From Candidatus Saccharimonadota bacterium (lineage in GTDB: Bacteria; Patescibacteriota; Saccharimonadia; Saccharimonadales; Saccharimonadaceae), in NCBI GenBank assembly GCA_030445265.1, contig JAUCSC010000001.1:124001-188000 (forward strand): a stretch of 64,000 nt of DNA. The letters run 5' to 3'. How positions within the stretch are numbered: position 1 is the stretch's first letter; each line of letters opens with the position of its first letter. This document shows, piece by piece, positions 8,893-19,656 of this stretch. Both the position numbers and the translations under genes were made by a program. The notes beneath the pieces are model-generated. The model was not told the origin of the DNA. It searched no databases and worked only from the letters and a program-made list of their open reading frames with translations.

Positions 8893-10719
8893 ATGCACAG
8901 GCTGTGGGTGGGAGTGATGGTCGTGGTAGCGGCCCATGTATATGGACTTGGTATATCAAATGTCCATGCCGAAGCGGGCAATGTGGTAATCAGCCAGATA
9001 AAGCCTGCCAATATCTCCACTGCCAGACTGATAGAACTTTATAACAATAGCACCAGCCCAACTGAAATAACGGGCTGGTGCGTTTTTTATAGTAGTGCTT
9101 CTAACCTTTCGCTAGCTCAGGCCACCTGTTTCAATGGTACGTCGGTGGCTGAGCATCTTTTTCTGCCATCGTATTCATCACTTCTGGTGGCATCGGCCGA
9201 GCTAAATATCGTCTCGGACTCTGTGCTTGTGATTGGACTCGGGACGGGCACCGCTGGCCATATCTATCTGAAAGATGCTAGCGGACAAGAACGTGATCGT
9301 GTAGGGTGGGGAACGGCGGTGAATCCTGAAGGAGGTATCCCGGCAACAATCGGGACGACAAAAGTCATTGAGCGAAAGGGAGTAATAGGCAGCGCGCTCC
9401 AGGACACAAATCAGAACAGCAATGACTTCTTCCAATCTCAGCTACGGCCAATATACCAGACCGGTGCCCTCTACGAAGAATTGGATGTATGTCAAAATCT
9501 GAATGGTATACAGACAATGCCGCCTGATGGTTTTAATACCGACGGTACTAACTGCACACTCCCAGCGGTCGATGACTGCAGTAATATCGATGGTGTCCAA
9601 GTCCTTCCGCCAGCTGGCTACGGTGCAGACGAGACGGGCAAATGTTTCGTTGACCAATGTCTGAACATGAACGGCTTGCAGATAGATATACCAGCGGATT
9701 ACCGGCAACTGGAAGGCCAAGACTGCGAACAAATTGACCTCTGCGACAATATCGATGGTGCGCAACTCGTGGTACCGGAAAACTTCGGCATGGACGCATC
9801 ACAGTGCTTTTTTATAAGTGCGCCTCTCAAAGTGACTGAGCTACTCGCCAATAAGGACGGTACTGATGCAAATAATGAGTTTATTGAAATCTATAACTCA
9901 TCGGATCAGATGGTCGAACTCGATAATTATCTTTTGCAGCTCGGAACGGCATTCGACAAGTCGTATCATTTTCCCTCAGGAGCAGTCATCGGGCCCCATG
10001 GCTATTATGTGCTTTCCAATGCCGATGTCCCCTACTCACTCCTCAATACTTCTAGTCAGGTCAGGCTCGTGACGATTGATGGTCAAGAAGTGGCCCGATC
10101 CGACCCGTACGTCGATCCAAAGGAGGATGAGGCCTGGGCACTGATTGATGGACAATGGCAGTATACGAATCAGCCAACCCCAGGATTACCAAATCTTGCT
10201 TGGCTTGAAGAGACTACAGTAGGAACAGACGATACTACTGCCTTAAAACCGTGTGCAGATAATCAGTATCGTAGCCCGGAGACAAATCGCTGCCGATTAA
10301 TCGCAGTCGCCACCGTACTGGCTCCCTGTAAGGATGGCCAGTACCGCAGCGAACAAACGAACCGCTGTAGAAGTATTGCCAGTGATATCATTTCTCTTGT
10401 GCCCTGTGCCGAAGGGCAAGAACGTAATCCACTGACCAATCGTTGCCGGCAAATGCTGACTGCATCGACCGATCTTGTCCCGTGCAAGGAAGGTCAAGAG
10501 CGCAGTCCAGAAACGAATCGTTGCCGTAATATCGTCAGCATGCCTGATGTGGGATATCCGGTACTGGGTGCGCAGACCTTTGCTCAGCAGGGGAGCGGTA
10601 TGACATGGCTGTTCGTCGGTGCGGGCTCACTTGCCGCAGGATATGGCGTCTGGGAGTGGCGTGTGGAACTGGTTGGTGGAGCCAAACGGATCTGGTCGTA
10701 CCGGAAGTTTTTGAAGTAG
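8893..10719 (+). CDS. secreted protein with two lamin-tail-like domains and two sets of Cys repeats, C-terminal TM
   Basis: VISQIKPANISTARLIELYNNS and KVTELLANKDGTDANNEFIEIYNSS (LTD-like); four C-x2-N/M-x-G-x-Q repeats; four PC-x-(D/E)-xQ-x-R-x4-TNRCR repeats. Confidence 0.75.
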   Translation: MHRLWVGVMVVVAAHVYGLGISNVHAEAGNVVISQIKPANISTARLIELYNNSTSPTEITGWCVFYSSASNLSLAQATCFNGTSVAEHLFLPSYSSLLVASAELNIVSDSVLVIGLGTGTAGHIYLKDASGQERDRVGWGTAVNPEGGIPATIGTTKVIERKGVIGSALQDTNQNSNDFFQSQLRPIYQTGALYEELDVCQNLNGIQTMPPDGFNTDGTNCTLPAVDDCSNIDGVQVLPPAGYGADETGKCFVDQCLNMNGLQIDIPADYRQLEGQDCEQIDLCDNIDGAQLVVPENFGMDASQCFFISAPLKVTELLANKDGTDANNEFIEIYNSSDQMVELDNYLLQLGTAFDKSYHFPSGAVIGPHGYYVLSNADVPYSLLNTSSQVRLVTIDGQEVARSDPYVDPKEDEAWALIDGQWQYTNQPTPGLPNLAWLEETTVGTDDTTALKPCADNQYRSPETNRCRLIAVATVLAPCKDGQYRSEQTNRCRSIASDIISLVPCAEGQERNPLTNRCRQMLTASTDLVPCKEGQERSPETNRCRNIVSMPDVGYPVLGAQTFAQQGSGMTWLFVGAGSLAAGYGVWEWRVELVGGAKRIWSYRKFLK

Positions 10720-10733
10720 CCTATACTAAAGAC

Positions 10734-11225
10734 ATGAGAATTATTGGCATCGACCCTGGTACGGGTATTATGGGCTTCGGTGTTATTGATGTGCTGAAGG
10801 ATAAGATCAAAATGGTAGATGCGGGCGTTATTACCACACCGGCACATACGCCGCACGCTGAACGCCTTGAAGATATCTTTGATAGTTTGACGGAAATTAT
10901 TGCCGCCTCGCGTCCTGACGTCATGTCAATCGAACGGCTGTTCTTTTCACGGAATATCACGACGGCAATGACCGTGGCTGAAGCACGTGGCGTCGCTCTG
11001 CTCGTCGCACGAAAGGCTGGACTTGATGCAGCTGAGTATACGCCTCAACAAATTAAGCAGACGCTGACGGGATACGGAAAAGCCGACAAGAAGCAAGTGC
11101 AGGAAATGGTGCGGATACAACTGGGTCTTAAAGATGTACCGAAGCCCGACGACTGCGCTGATGCGCTTGCGGCGGCTATTACGCATTCAATGATGATGCG
11201 TACCAGCGAGCTCGCGACCACATAA
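10734..11225 (+). CDS. ruvC: Holliday junction endonuclease RuvC
   Basis: MRIIGIDPGTGIMGFGVID, SIERLFFSRN, DDCADALAAAITH; start reset from 10605 to 10734 (TATACT-N6-ATG). Confidence 0.92.
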   Translation: MRIIGIDPGTGIMGFGVIDVLKDKIKMVDAGVITTPAHTPHAERLEDIFDSLTEIIAASRPDVMSIERLFFSRNITTAMTVAEARGVALLVARKAGLDAAEYTPQQIKQTLTGYGKADKKQVQEMVRIQLGLKDVPKPDDCADALAAAITHSMMMRTSELATT

Positions 11226-11270
11226 CGGCCATTGCCTCTGTTTTTATGGATATTTGCTATAATAGACAGG

Positions 11271-13577
11271 ATGGTTCGTCAAGAAATCCACCGTAACAAA
11301 CCGAGTATACTGCGACGTCTGAAATGGTCTATCAGGAAGAAGTGGCGGTGGTTTTTGGCACTCAAATGGTGGCAAAAAGTTCTTTTGATTGGTCTGCCGA
11401 TTTTGGCCTTTTTGATTATCGTTCCCCTTATTACCTACGCCATCTTTGCCAGTGATATTTCCGACCAGGAACGCCTCATGAACCGGAACAATACGGGCAT
11501 CGTCATATATGACAAGAATGGAAAAGAACTATATACCAGCGGACGGGCCGTTCACAGTGAGCTTGTTCCGCTTGATCAGATTAGTGACACTATGGAGCAT
11601 GCCTTGGTTGCCAGTGAGGATAAAAACTTCTACAAGCATGGCGGCTTTTCGTTTACCTCTATCCTCGGGGCACTCTATGGCAACTTCGTCTCGGGCGGCA
11701 ATAACTACGGAGGATCGACCCTCACACAGCAGCTCGCTAAAAACACGCTACTGACCAGTGACCGTAATTTCCTCAGGAAATACCAGGAGCTATCGATTGC
11801 CCTGGCTATCGAACAGACCTACTCCAAAGAACAAATTCTCGATATGTATCTCAACTCTGTTTTTTATGGGGAAGGAGCCTTCGGCATTAAGGACGCCGCC
11901 GACATTTATTTCAATAAGTCCCCAGCTGATCTTGATCTCGCGGAAAGCGCCATGCTGGTTGGCGTCTTGCCGGCACCTTCAGCCTACTCGCCAATCAGCG
12001 GTGATCTTGAGCTTGCCAAAGAACGGCAAACCACCGTCCTCACGCGCATGGTGAATAATGGCTTTATCACTGAGGCAGACAAAAAAGCCGCCCTGGCTGA
12101 AGAATTGACGTACGCCGAACCGGAAACGACAACCGGCAAGGCGCCCCACTTTGTCGAAATGGTGCTTGACGAGCTCTATGACAAGTACGGAGAAGAACGG
12201 GTAACGCGCTCAGGCTTCCAGGTGACAACCACGCTCGACAGTACCTTACAGGATCAACTTTTGGCGAATATCGATAACCGCATAGCTTACATTCAAGCAA
12301 ACGGCGGTAGCAATGCGGCTGGTATTGCGATAGACCCTACATCAGGCGCTATCCTGGCACTCGCTGGTAGTGCCGATTGGGATAATGAGAAGTGGGGTAA
12401 GGTCAATATGGCAACGACGCCGAGGCAACCGGGGAGTAGTTTTAAGCCAGTCTATTATTCGGAGGCACTCGCGAAGGGCGTTATCACGCCAGCGACAATC
12501 TTCAATGATGCGCCCATCGATATCAACGGTTACTCACCACAGAATGCCAGCCGTACCTACAGTGGACGAATCACGGTACGTAACGCACTTTCGCGTTCAC
12601 TGAACATTCCAAGTGTTCTTGTCATGCAAAAACTGGGCATCGATAACGCTGTGTCAGCCGCCAAGCGTATGGGGGTTAGTACCTTGAATGATACGGATTA
12701 CGGCCTCTCGCTCGCGTTGGGATCAGCTGAGGTCCCACTGGTTGAAATGACTAATATCTATTCCGCCTTTGCCAACAAGGGAGTTCAGTATGAACCATAT
12801 ACGATCCAGAATGTGAAGGATAAATACGATGCAACATTATTCCAGGAACGGCCAAATGCGAAGCAGGTGATAACTGAGCAAGGTGCGTATCTTATCTCCA
12901 GCATCCTGTCGGATAATACCGCCCGCGCACCGATATTTGGTTCGTCATTAACCGTCTCTGGACGAACCGTTGCGGTAAAGACGGGTACAACCGACGAAGC
13001 ACGGGATGCCTGGACTATTGGCTATACGCCGCAGCTTGCGATTGGCGTCTGGGTCGGCAATAATGACAATACGACCATGCTCAATGGTGGCTCCGGCATG
13101 GCCGGACCGATTTGGCGACAGACCATGCAACAGGCGCTGCAAGGCAAAACAGTTGTCAGCTTTAGTGTGCCAAGTGGTGTTGTTCAGCGGTTTGTCTGTA
13201 TCGGGACGGAGAGTATTGCTTCGACTCAGGGGGCTAATACCTTTAGTGAGTATTTCTTATCATCCGCCCAGCCGTCAGGGCGCTGCAACACGCAGCAAGC
13301 TCCCGTTGAAGATACAAAAAAGGATGAAGAGCCGACTGATGATACGACCGATACGCAAACGGATACCGGCACGGGAACCGGAAGTGGCGCTGGTACGGGG
13401 TCGGGAAGCGGTACCGGGACAACCTCGGGTGGGACGGGCTCTGGTACGGGGACGACTACTGGTGGATCGGGCACGGGAACCGGAAGTGGCGCTGGTAATG
13501 GTTCCGGCACGGGATCGGGTAGTGGCACGCCGGCGAACCCAGGTTCGGGTGGAGCAGGCAACTCGCCTACGCCGTAG
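11271..13577 (+). CDS. class A penicillin-binding protein (PBP1) with Gly/Thr/Ser low-complexity tail
   Basis: VASEDKNFYKHGGF, GGSTLTQQLAKN, RQPGSSFKPVYY, SRSLNIPSV, KTGTTDEARDAW. Confidence 0.95.
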   Translation: MVRQEIHRNKPSILRRLKWSIRKKWRWFLALKWWQKVLLIGLPILAFLIIVPLITYAIFASDISDQERLMNRNNTGIVIYDKNGKELYTSGRAVHSELVPLDQISDTMEHALVASEDKNFYKHGGFSFTSILGALYGNFVSGGNNYGGSTLTQQLAKNTLLTSDRNFLRKYQELSIALAIEQTYSKEQILDMYLNSVFYGEGAFGIKDAADIYFNKSPADLDLAESAMLVGVLPAPSAYSPISGDLELAKERQTTVLTRMVNNGFITEADKKAALAEELTYAEPETTTGKAPHFVEMVLDELYDKYGEERVTRSGFQVTTTLDSTLQDQLLANIDNRIAYIQANGGSNAAGIAIDPTSGAILALAGSADWDNEKWGKVNMATTPRQPGSSFKPVYYSEALAKGVITPATIFNDAPIDINGYSPQNASRTYSGRITVRNALSRSLNIPSVLVMQKLGIDNAVSAAKRMGVSTLNDTDYGLSLALGSAEVPLVEMTNIYSAFANKGVQYEPYTIQNVKDKYDATLFQERPNAKQVITEQGAYLISSILSDNTARAPIFGSSLTVSGRTVAVKTGTTDEARDAWTIGYTPQLAIGVWVGNNDNTTMLNGGSGMAGPIWRQTMQQALQGKTVVSFSVPSGVVQRFVCIGTESIASTQGANTFSEYFLSSAQPSGRCNTQQAPVEDTKKDEEPTDDTTDTQTDTGTGTGSGAGTGSGSGTGTTSGGTGSGTGTTTGGSGTGTGSGAGNGSGTGSGSGTPANPGSGGAGNSPTP

Positions 13578-13637
13578 CAAAAACTACATCTTACATCATG
13601 GTTATGACTTTCTTCAAATTGTGGCATAATAGACCAT

Positions 13638-14216
13638 ATGATTGCGCATGTTTATGGGGTAGTGGCTGAAAAGTTTCAGTCGTCGGTCATCGTTGATGTT
13701 CACGATGTCGGTTATGAGGTCCAAGTTCCAGCGGCCGACTTTGAAAAAGCGATCTTAGGTGAACCTATTAAGTACTTCACCTACCATCATATCCGCGAAC
13801 AATCTCAAGAGCTTTTCGGCTTCATCTCCCTGACCGCAAAGAAATTATTTGAAATGCTCATTACCGTTCAAGGAGTTGGACCGAAGGCCGCTCTATCGAT
13901 CTTGAGCCTGGGTGAATCTGAGGTCGTACGGAGTGCCATAGCGAGCGGAGATACCGGCTACATATCAAAAGCGAGCGGTGTTGGTAAGAAAACGGCAGAA
14001 CGGGTTGTTGTGGATTTATCAGATAAAGTTGGTGTACCGACTCGATTTGCTTCCGCTACGACCAGCGAGGCTGAAATAAGTCTGCATGATGAGGCACTCG
14101 AAGCACTGATGGCGCTTGGCTACACCTTAAATGATGCCACCCAGGCCCTCGTTGACATACCGAGCACGCTTCCGACGGCCCAGCGAGTGACGCTTGCCTT
14201 AAAGGGGAACGGGTAA
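13638..14216 (+). CDS. ruvA: Holliday junction branch migration protein RuvA
   Basis: [28 protein letters not shown]. Confidence 0.93.
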   Translation: MIAHVYGVVAEKFQSSVIVDVHDVGYEVQVPAADFEKAILGEPIKYFTYHHIREQSQELFGFISLTAKKLFEMLITVQGVGPKAALSILSLGESEVVRSAIASGDTGYISKASGVGKKTAERVVVDLSDKVGVPTRFASATTSEAEISLHDEALEALMALGYTLNDATQALVDIPSTLPTAQRVTLALKGNG

Positions 14217-14217
14217 T

Positions 14218-15246
14218 ATGGCGATTGAACGGATTGTTGATACGTCAATTCCTGAAGAGGACTACGACGAACAACTCATTGAGGTGACATTACGGCCACA
14301 AAGCTTTGCCGATTATGTTGGCCAGGAACGGCTTAAAAAGAACCTACGCCTGGCGATTGACGCCGCAAAAAAACGGAGTGAACCGCTGGATCACATTCTG
14401 CTTTACGGACCCCCTGGTCTTGGCAAAACGACGATGGCATCAGTTATCGCTCATGAGATGGGGTCGAGCATCCGCGTTACGGCTGGGCCGGCCATAGAGC
14501 GTGCTGGTGACCTGGCTAGCATCCTCACCAATCTCACCGACGGCGATATTTTGTTTATTGATGAGATCCATCGTCTGAGTCGGACGGTCGAAGAAGTCCT
14601 GTACGCTGCGATGGAAGACTATAAGCTGGATATTATGATCGGCAAAGGTCCAGCCGCGCGCAGTGTCCGGCTTGATCTGCCAAAGTTTACGGTCATCGGT
14701 GCAACGACTCGTACTGGCGCCTTAGCTGCACCGCTTCGGGACCGTTTCGGGCACATTTATCGGCTCGATTTTTATACGCACACGGAAATTGCACAAATCA
14801 TTCTGCGCGCTGCCTCAATTCTCGGTAGCACCATTCACGAGCAAGCGGCCCAGCTCTTATCGACGCGAGCTCGTTTGACGCCGCGTATTGCCAACCGTCT
14901 CCTGAAGCGGGTGCGGGATTTTGCTGATGTCAATGGCGATGGCATTATCGATACGGTGACGACGACCAAGGCATTGGAGCTTTTGGAAGTCGATGAACTG
15001 GGGCTTGATGCCGGTGACCGCAACTTATTAACGAGTATGATCGATCACTATGGGGATAATCCGGTGGGTCTCACAACAATCGCCGCGCTGACAGGTGATG
15101 AAGCGACGACCATTGAAGATTTTTATGAGCCATACTTACTGCAAATCGGATTCATCGAGCGGACACCGCGCGGCAGACGCGTGACCGTAAAGGCCTATCA
15201 ACATATGGGAAAAACGCACAGTCAGGCAACCGAGGAATTGGTATAA
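14218..15246 (+). CDS. ruvB: Holliday junction helicase RuvB
   Basis: [60 protein letters not shown]. Confidence 0.97.
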   Translation: MAIERIVDTSIPEEDYDEQLIEVTLRPQSFADYVGQERLKKNLRLAIDAAKKRSEPLDHILLYGPPGLGKTTMASVIAHEMGSSIRVTAGPAIERAGDLASILTNLTDGDILFIDEIHRLSRTVEEVLYAAMEDYKLDIMIGKGPAARSVRLDLPKFTVIGATTRTGALAAPLRDRFGHIYRLDFYTHTEIAQIILRAASILGSTIHEQAAQLLSTRARLTPRIANRLLKRVRDFADVNGDGIIDTVTTTKALELLEVDELGLDAGDRNLLTSMIDHYGDNPVGLTTIAALTGDEATTIEDFYEPYLLQIGFIERTPRGRRVTVKAYQHMGKTHSQATEELV

Positions 15247-15253
15247 TAAAGGC

Positions 15254-15988
15254 ATGAAGCAAGCGCCCGATACCCGTACACCCGATTACGCTGAACCCGT
15301 TGCCTACGATACTGATGGGAGGCCACTCTACGCCCATCCTCAGAAGGCCCAAGAGCCGCAGATAGTTCATATGACTCGTCCACTCGAGCCAGCAAAACCT
15401 GAACTAAGTGAAGAGGTGCGAAGAAAGCACGATGATTCAGCGCAGCGCTATCCACATATCAATCTGAGTGAAGGTGAGTACGTACTCCGGGCCGTGAAGC
15501 GGCACCCTATCGGCTTGTTCTTTCCGATGGGGCTCGGCATCTTTATGATAGCGCTGATATTAGCGCTACTTATCAACTTTTCTGCCCTGACAGACACCTT
15601 AGGTCTCAGCGACGTCATGAACGTCAGTACGATTATCATTCCAGTGCTGCTGTTTGTTATTCTGATCGCGCTCGGCATGTATATTGTGTACTACGTCTAT
15701 ACCAGCAATGAATTCTATCTGACGAATGAAAGCGTTGTTCAGCAAATACAAACAAGTTTATTCACCCGCAGTGAGCAGACCGTAAGTCTGGCAAACATTG
15801 AAGACGCGAGCTTTGTTCAGAGCGGTATTCTTCCACAGCTCTTGGATTACGGATCTATTCGATTAAGTACGGAAGGTGATGAGACGACCTACCGGTTTAA
15901 TTATGTAGCGCGTCCCAAGGATCATATCGAGACCTTGAACAATGCCGTTGAAGCATTCAAGAATGGCCGTCCGGTCTCCGATAATTAA
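15254..15988 (+). CDS. membrane protein with bacterial PH-like (bPH2/DUF304) domain
   Basis: two TMs then YYVYTSNEFYLTNESVVQQIQTSLFTRSEQTVSLANIEDASFVQSG. Confidence 0.75.
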   Translation: MKQAPDTRTPDYAEPVAYDTDGRPLYAHPQKAQEPQIVHMTRPLEPAKPELSEEVRRKHDDSAQRYPHINLSEGEYVLRAVKRHPIGLFFPMGLGIFMIALILALLINFSALTDTLGLSDVMNVSTIIIPVLLFVILIALGMYIVYYVYTSNEFYLTNESVVQQIQTSLFTRSEQTVSLANIEDASFVQSGILPQLLDYGSIRLSTEGDETTYRFNYVARPKDHIETLNNAVEAFKNGRPVSDN

Positions 15989-16378
15989 TTAATCGTTTTT
16001 ACGAATGAAGTCGGCTTCATTTTCGAGGCTGGTACGAAGTGTATAGCTTTTGCAGGCGTTATCATTGCAATTGGTAGCTTCATAGCGGTAGTCGCTTTCG
16101 GCCGTACCTATTTTATGACCCTCTGGATCAGTCAGCAGTGCAGGGTCAAGTGCGCGGAACGTCTCGTCCGTCAGTTGTTGTGGGTAGGAGCCATTTTCAG
16201 CGAAATACACTTTCTCAAGATTATAGTATATGGCGTTGATCGCTGTCTTGCGGGCTTGATCGCGGCCGATGCTCTCGACGGTATTCTTTTGAACAAAGAA
16301 TAGGATACCGGCGCCGGCTATAACGACGATGATTAAAAGTAATTCGATAACGGTGAAGCCGTGAGAACGATGAGTCAT
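15989..16378 (-). CDS. prepilin-like protein
   Basis: HGFTVIELLLIIVVIAGAGILFFV signal; TATAAT 7 nt upstream of ATG. Confidence 0.8.
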   Translation of the reverse strand: MTHRSHGFTVIELLLIIVVIAGAGILFFVQKNTVESIGRDQARKTAINAIYYNLEKVYFAENGSYPQQLTDETFRALDPALLTDPEGHKIGTAESDYRYEATNCNDNACKSYTLRTSLENEADFIRKND

Positions 16379-16443
16379 TACACTGATTATAGCAAATTAC
16401 CCCGCCCAGACGTATAATAGAAACAGTAGAAAGAGAGGGAATC

Positions 16444-17481
16444 ATGGCGAAAAAATCTGAAAAGACTGAAGTTACTACAAAGCCGATTGCTACCGAAGGA
16501 AAACTCAAGGCACTTGGACTCGCGCAGGAGCAAATTAATAAGCAGTTTGGCGATGGCGCCATCCGCCGACTCGGCGATACAAAAACGGTTGATGTTGAGC
16601 TGATTAGTAGTGGGGCATTAAGTCTCGACCTTGCCCTTGGTGGCGGTTACCCGAAGGGACGCATCCTTGAAATATATGGTCCTGAAAGTTCAGGAAAAAC
16701 GACCTTAACACTCCACGCCATCGCCGAAGTACAGCGAGAAGGTGGTACGGCAGCGTTCATTGACGCTGAGCACGCACTCGACCCAGCCTATGCTCGTCGT
16801 TTAGGCGTCGATACGGATAATCTGCTCGTTTCGCAGCCTGACAATGGTGAGCAGGCACTGGAGATTGCAGAAACACTTGTTCGATCGAGCGCCGTTGATT
16901 TGGTTGTCATAGACTCCGTTGCCGCGCTGGTGCCACAGGCCGAAATTGAAGGTGAGATGGGTGACTCGCATATGGGTCTTCAGGCACGTTTGATGAGTCA
17001 GGCGCTGCGTAAACTGACTGGTATCATCAGTAAGAGCAAGACAACCGTCATCTTCATTAACCAGATTCGTATGAAAATTGGTGTCATGTTTGGTAACCCG
17101 GAGACAACAACCGGTGGTAACGCACTGAAGTTTTATGCATCAGTCCGGTTAGATATTCGCCGAACAGGCCAGATCAAATCAGGTGAAGAAATCATAGGCA
17201 ACAGAACGAAGGTGAAGGTGGTGAAAAACAAGATCGCGCCGCCATTCCGAGTAGCTGAGTTTGATATCATGTACAACGAAGGTATTTCAAAAACGGGTGA
17301 TGTCCTTGATCTTGCTGTCTTAAATAATATTGTCGGCAAAAGTGGTGCGTGGTTCGACTACGCTGATGCCAAGATAGGACAAGGACGTGAGGCGACAAAG
17401 CAATATCTCGCAGAACACCCTGACGTACTGGCGGAGATCGACAAAAAGGTTCGCGCTAAGGTCAAAGAAGAAGAACGCTAA
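16444..17481 (+). CDS. recA: Recombinase A
   Basis: [64 protein letters not shown]. Confidence 0.98.
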   Translation: MAKKSEKTEVTTKPIATEGKLKALGLAQEQINKQFGDGAIRRLGDTKTVDVELISSGALSLDLALGGGYPKGRILEIYGPESSGKTTLTLHAIAEVQREGGTAAFIDAEHALDPAYARRLGVDTDNLLVSQPDNGEQALEIAETLVRSSAVDLVVIDSVAALVPQAEIEGEMGDSHMGLQARLMSQALRKLTGIISKSKTTVIFINQIRMKIGVMFGNPETTTGGNALKFYASVRLDIRRTGQIKSGEEIIGNRTKVKVVKNKIAPPFRVAEFDIMYNEGISKTGDVLDLAVLNNIVGKSGAWFDYADAKIGQGREATKQYLAEHPDVLAEIDKKVRAKVKEEER

Positions 17482-17492
17482 ATACCATTAAT

Positions 17493-17520
17493 AAATCGCC
17501 TCGTGAATGAGGCGATTTTT
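17493..17520 (+). terminator. Rho-independent terminator after recA
   Basis: aaatcgcctcgtgaatgaggcgattttt. Confidence 0.85.
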
Positions 17521-17532
17521 GTGTAGAAACTT

Positions 17533-18165
17533 ATGCAGATATCCGCACTGACAATTCAGGTACGTGACAAGAACCGCGTTAATGTCATGGTTGACGGCAA
17601 GTTTCGCTTCTCGCTAGAGATTGGTCAGGTCGGGGAACTTGGTATCAAGGTCGGCAAAGAATATACCGACGCCGAGCTGACTGAGCTAGAGACAGAAAGC
17701 ACCTTCGGCAAACTCTATGCTCGGGCGCTCGAGTATTCAATGATGCGTCCTCATAGTACTGCCGAGCTACGGCAGTACCTTTATAAGAAAACCCGTGATA
17801 CCCTCCAGAAGAACGGCGAGATACGTAAAGGCATCGCACCGAGTGTGACGGACCGAGTATATGATCGGCTCGTCTCAAGAGGATATGTGAATGACGAGAA
17901 TTTTGCCCGTTATTGGATTGAGAATAGGCAGTTACGTAAAGGGATTAGTCGGCGCAAATTGATGATGGAGCTACGGGGAAAAGGCATTGATTCTGCTGTT
18001 GTCGAGTCACTACTTGGTGAAACGGAGCGGAGTGACCAAGAAGAACTGCAAAAGGTGATCGCAAAAAAAGCAGCTCGCTATGATGATCGTCAGAAACTCA
18101 TAGCTTATTTGATGCGGCAAGGCTTTCGCTATGATGATATTCTGTCGGCCCTGGAGAGCGATTAG
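17533..18165 (+). CDS. recX: RecX family regulator
   Basis: AELRQYLYKK, RGYVNDENFARYWIENRQ, downstream of recA. Confidence 0.85.
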   Translation: MQISALTIQVRDKNRVNVMVDGKFRFSLEIGQVGELGIKVGKEYTDAELTELETESTFGKLYARALEYSMMRPHSTAELRQYLYKKTRDTLQKNGEIRKGIAPSVTDRVYDRLVSRGYVNDENFARYWIENRQLRKGISRRKLMMELRGKGIDSAVVESLLGETERSDQEELQKVIAKKAARYDDRQKLIAYLMRQGFRYDDILSALESD

Positions 18166-18740
18166 CGCTTAATTTGCTCAGGCTGAGGAGCTGTGGATCG
18201 GAACGGATTGATATAAGCAGTCGTCCGTTCATTCTTCATAACGGGAGTCAGTTTCTTGGCGGTCGTATGAACGATGATATTCTTGTCATTAATTTCGACG
18301 ATTTGTGAACGGTGAATGAGAGCACCTGTGTCGGTAAAACCACGGAGGATGCCGCGCTTGATGTGAAGCTGTTGGATGACGAAGCTTTCGGTCTCGATGG
18401 TGTAGTCTTCGACCTTACCGATTTTTCGCTTCATTTCGTCAATGACGGGCATCCCAATGAGCGAAAAACCAAGGTTATATAATTCTTCAAGCTTGATAAC
18501 GTCATTCATGCCGACGAATTCATCGCTGCTATCGACGATGAGTCCGATACTACTTAACTCACGGACATCTGCTGTCCGAAGAAAAGATGGCTGTTCACTC
18601 AAAAGCGGGCCTTCGAGTACATACGCCACGATTTTTAAGTTTGCCGGGTCGATTAAGGGCGCCTTAATACTGGCAAGGCGAGTCCCTGTCTGCAGGCTCA
18701 TGACAGCCTTGTCGAGTATACGAGAACCAAGCAGTAACAT
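18162..18740 (-). CDS. PRC-barrel-like domain protein
   Basis: tandem PRC-like segments (SSDEFVGMNDVIKLEEL, GMPVIDEMKRKIGKVEDYTIE); TATACT-N6-ATG promoter. Confidence 0.65.
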   Translation of the reverse strand: MLLLGSRILDKAVMSLQTGTRLASIKAPLIDPANLKIVAYVLEGPLLSEQPSFLRTADVRELSSIGLIVDSSDEFVGMNDVIKLEELYNLGFSLIGMPVIDEMKRKIGKVEDYTIETESFVIQQLHIKRGILRGFTDTGALIHRSQIVEINDKNIIVHTTAKKLTPVMKNERTTAYINPFRSTAPQPEQIKR

Positions 18741-18772
18741 GACTTTAGTATAAGCGTTTTTTTAGTTTGGCG

Positions 18773-19060
18773 CTACTGATTACCGAAGGGGTTGATTGAA
18801 CCAGCTGGAATTGAACTAGAGCCTTGGCCATTTGTTGCCTTTAGATGATTGATACGATTGACAGTTCCTTGGTCAACGGTGGCTCCACTTAAGCTCGAAG
18901 TATAGCCATTGGCTTCGTGAGACTTCAGAATGATTTGGTTCAATGTCAGGATGCTCAAGGCGGCGACTCCGGCAATGAGAATAAAGAAGATGATTTGTTG
19001 GTATCGTGCTAAGAATGAGCCAACAGATTTTCCTAGTAGTGATATGTTCATATGTTTCAT
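18773..19060 (-). CDS. small single-TM protein of pilus operon
   Basis: hydrophobic segment IIFFILIAGVAALSILTLNQI; directly downstream of pilO-like gene. Confidence 0.55.
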   Translation of the reverse strand: MKHMNISLLGKSVGSFLARYQQIIFFILIAGVAALSILTLNQIILKSHEANGYTSSLSGATVDQGTVNRINHLKATNGQGSSSIPAGSINPFGNQ

Positions 19061-19062
19061 AA

Positions 19063-19656
19063 TTACCTTGGGTATACCTGTAGGGTTATCGGATCAACAG
19101 TCGCTGCACCAGTCGACGGATCGTCAACTGCAGTTATTTTAAGGCCAGTCAGCTGCATTCTTGGCAGTGTCGATTCAATGTCGGCAATAAAAGCCACTAA
19201 CTTCTTATACGGTACGGGATTCGTGAAGGTGACGATAATGATGTTTGTTGGAGCGGCTGGCTGTAGCTCTTGAGGGGTGGCTGGTGTCGCTCCTGGGGTA
19301 GCTGGCGTGGCCGAAGCCGCCGGTGTTGCTTCGTAGCTATAGGTCACCTTGAGTCCGGCTTTGTTGGCATACTGTGTCAAAACTGGCGTGAGCTGAGCTC
19401 GGTAATCAGTGCTAGCGAAGACACTCGACGAGGCTGCGATAATATCTTGCTGCTCGGCGAGCGTGCCGCCAAGTTGTCGCAACGTCTGAAGGTTGGTGGC
19501 GCTGGCTTTTGCATCTTGCTCGATCTTGCTAACGGCGAGAGCATAACTATCAAGCCATTGGTACACGAAGTAAAAGCCGGCTCCGGCAACGCTAAAGATC
19601 AATAGGAGGAGGATGACGAGGGTTGCTCGTAACTTGGTTGCTTTCATCGTCTTCAT
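19063..19656 (-). CDS. pilO: PilO-like pilus assembly protein
   Basis: single N-terminal TM, coiled-coil region, position after PilN. Confidence 0.6.
   Translation of the reverse strand: MKTMKATKLRATLVILLLLIFSVAGAGFYFVYQWLDSYALAVSKIEQDAKASATNLQTLRQLGGTLAEQQDIIAASSSVFASTDYRAQLTPVLTQYANKAGLKVTYSYEATPAASATPATPGATPATPQELQPAAPTNIIIVTFTNPVPYKKLVAFIADIESTLPRMQLTGLKITAVDDPSTGAATVDPITLQVYPR

Noticed and set aside
13006-13629. 207-aa alternate-frame ORF and the Pro-rich minus ORF 13226-13627 over the PBP1 3' end
   Set aside because: Low-complexity translation of the Gly/Thr repeat in other frames; PBP1 frame has strong motifs.
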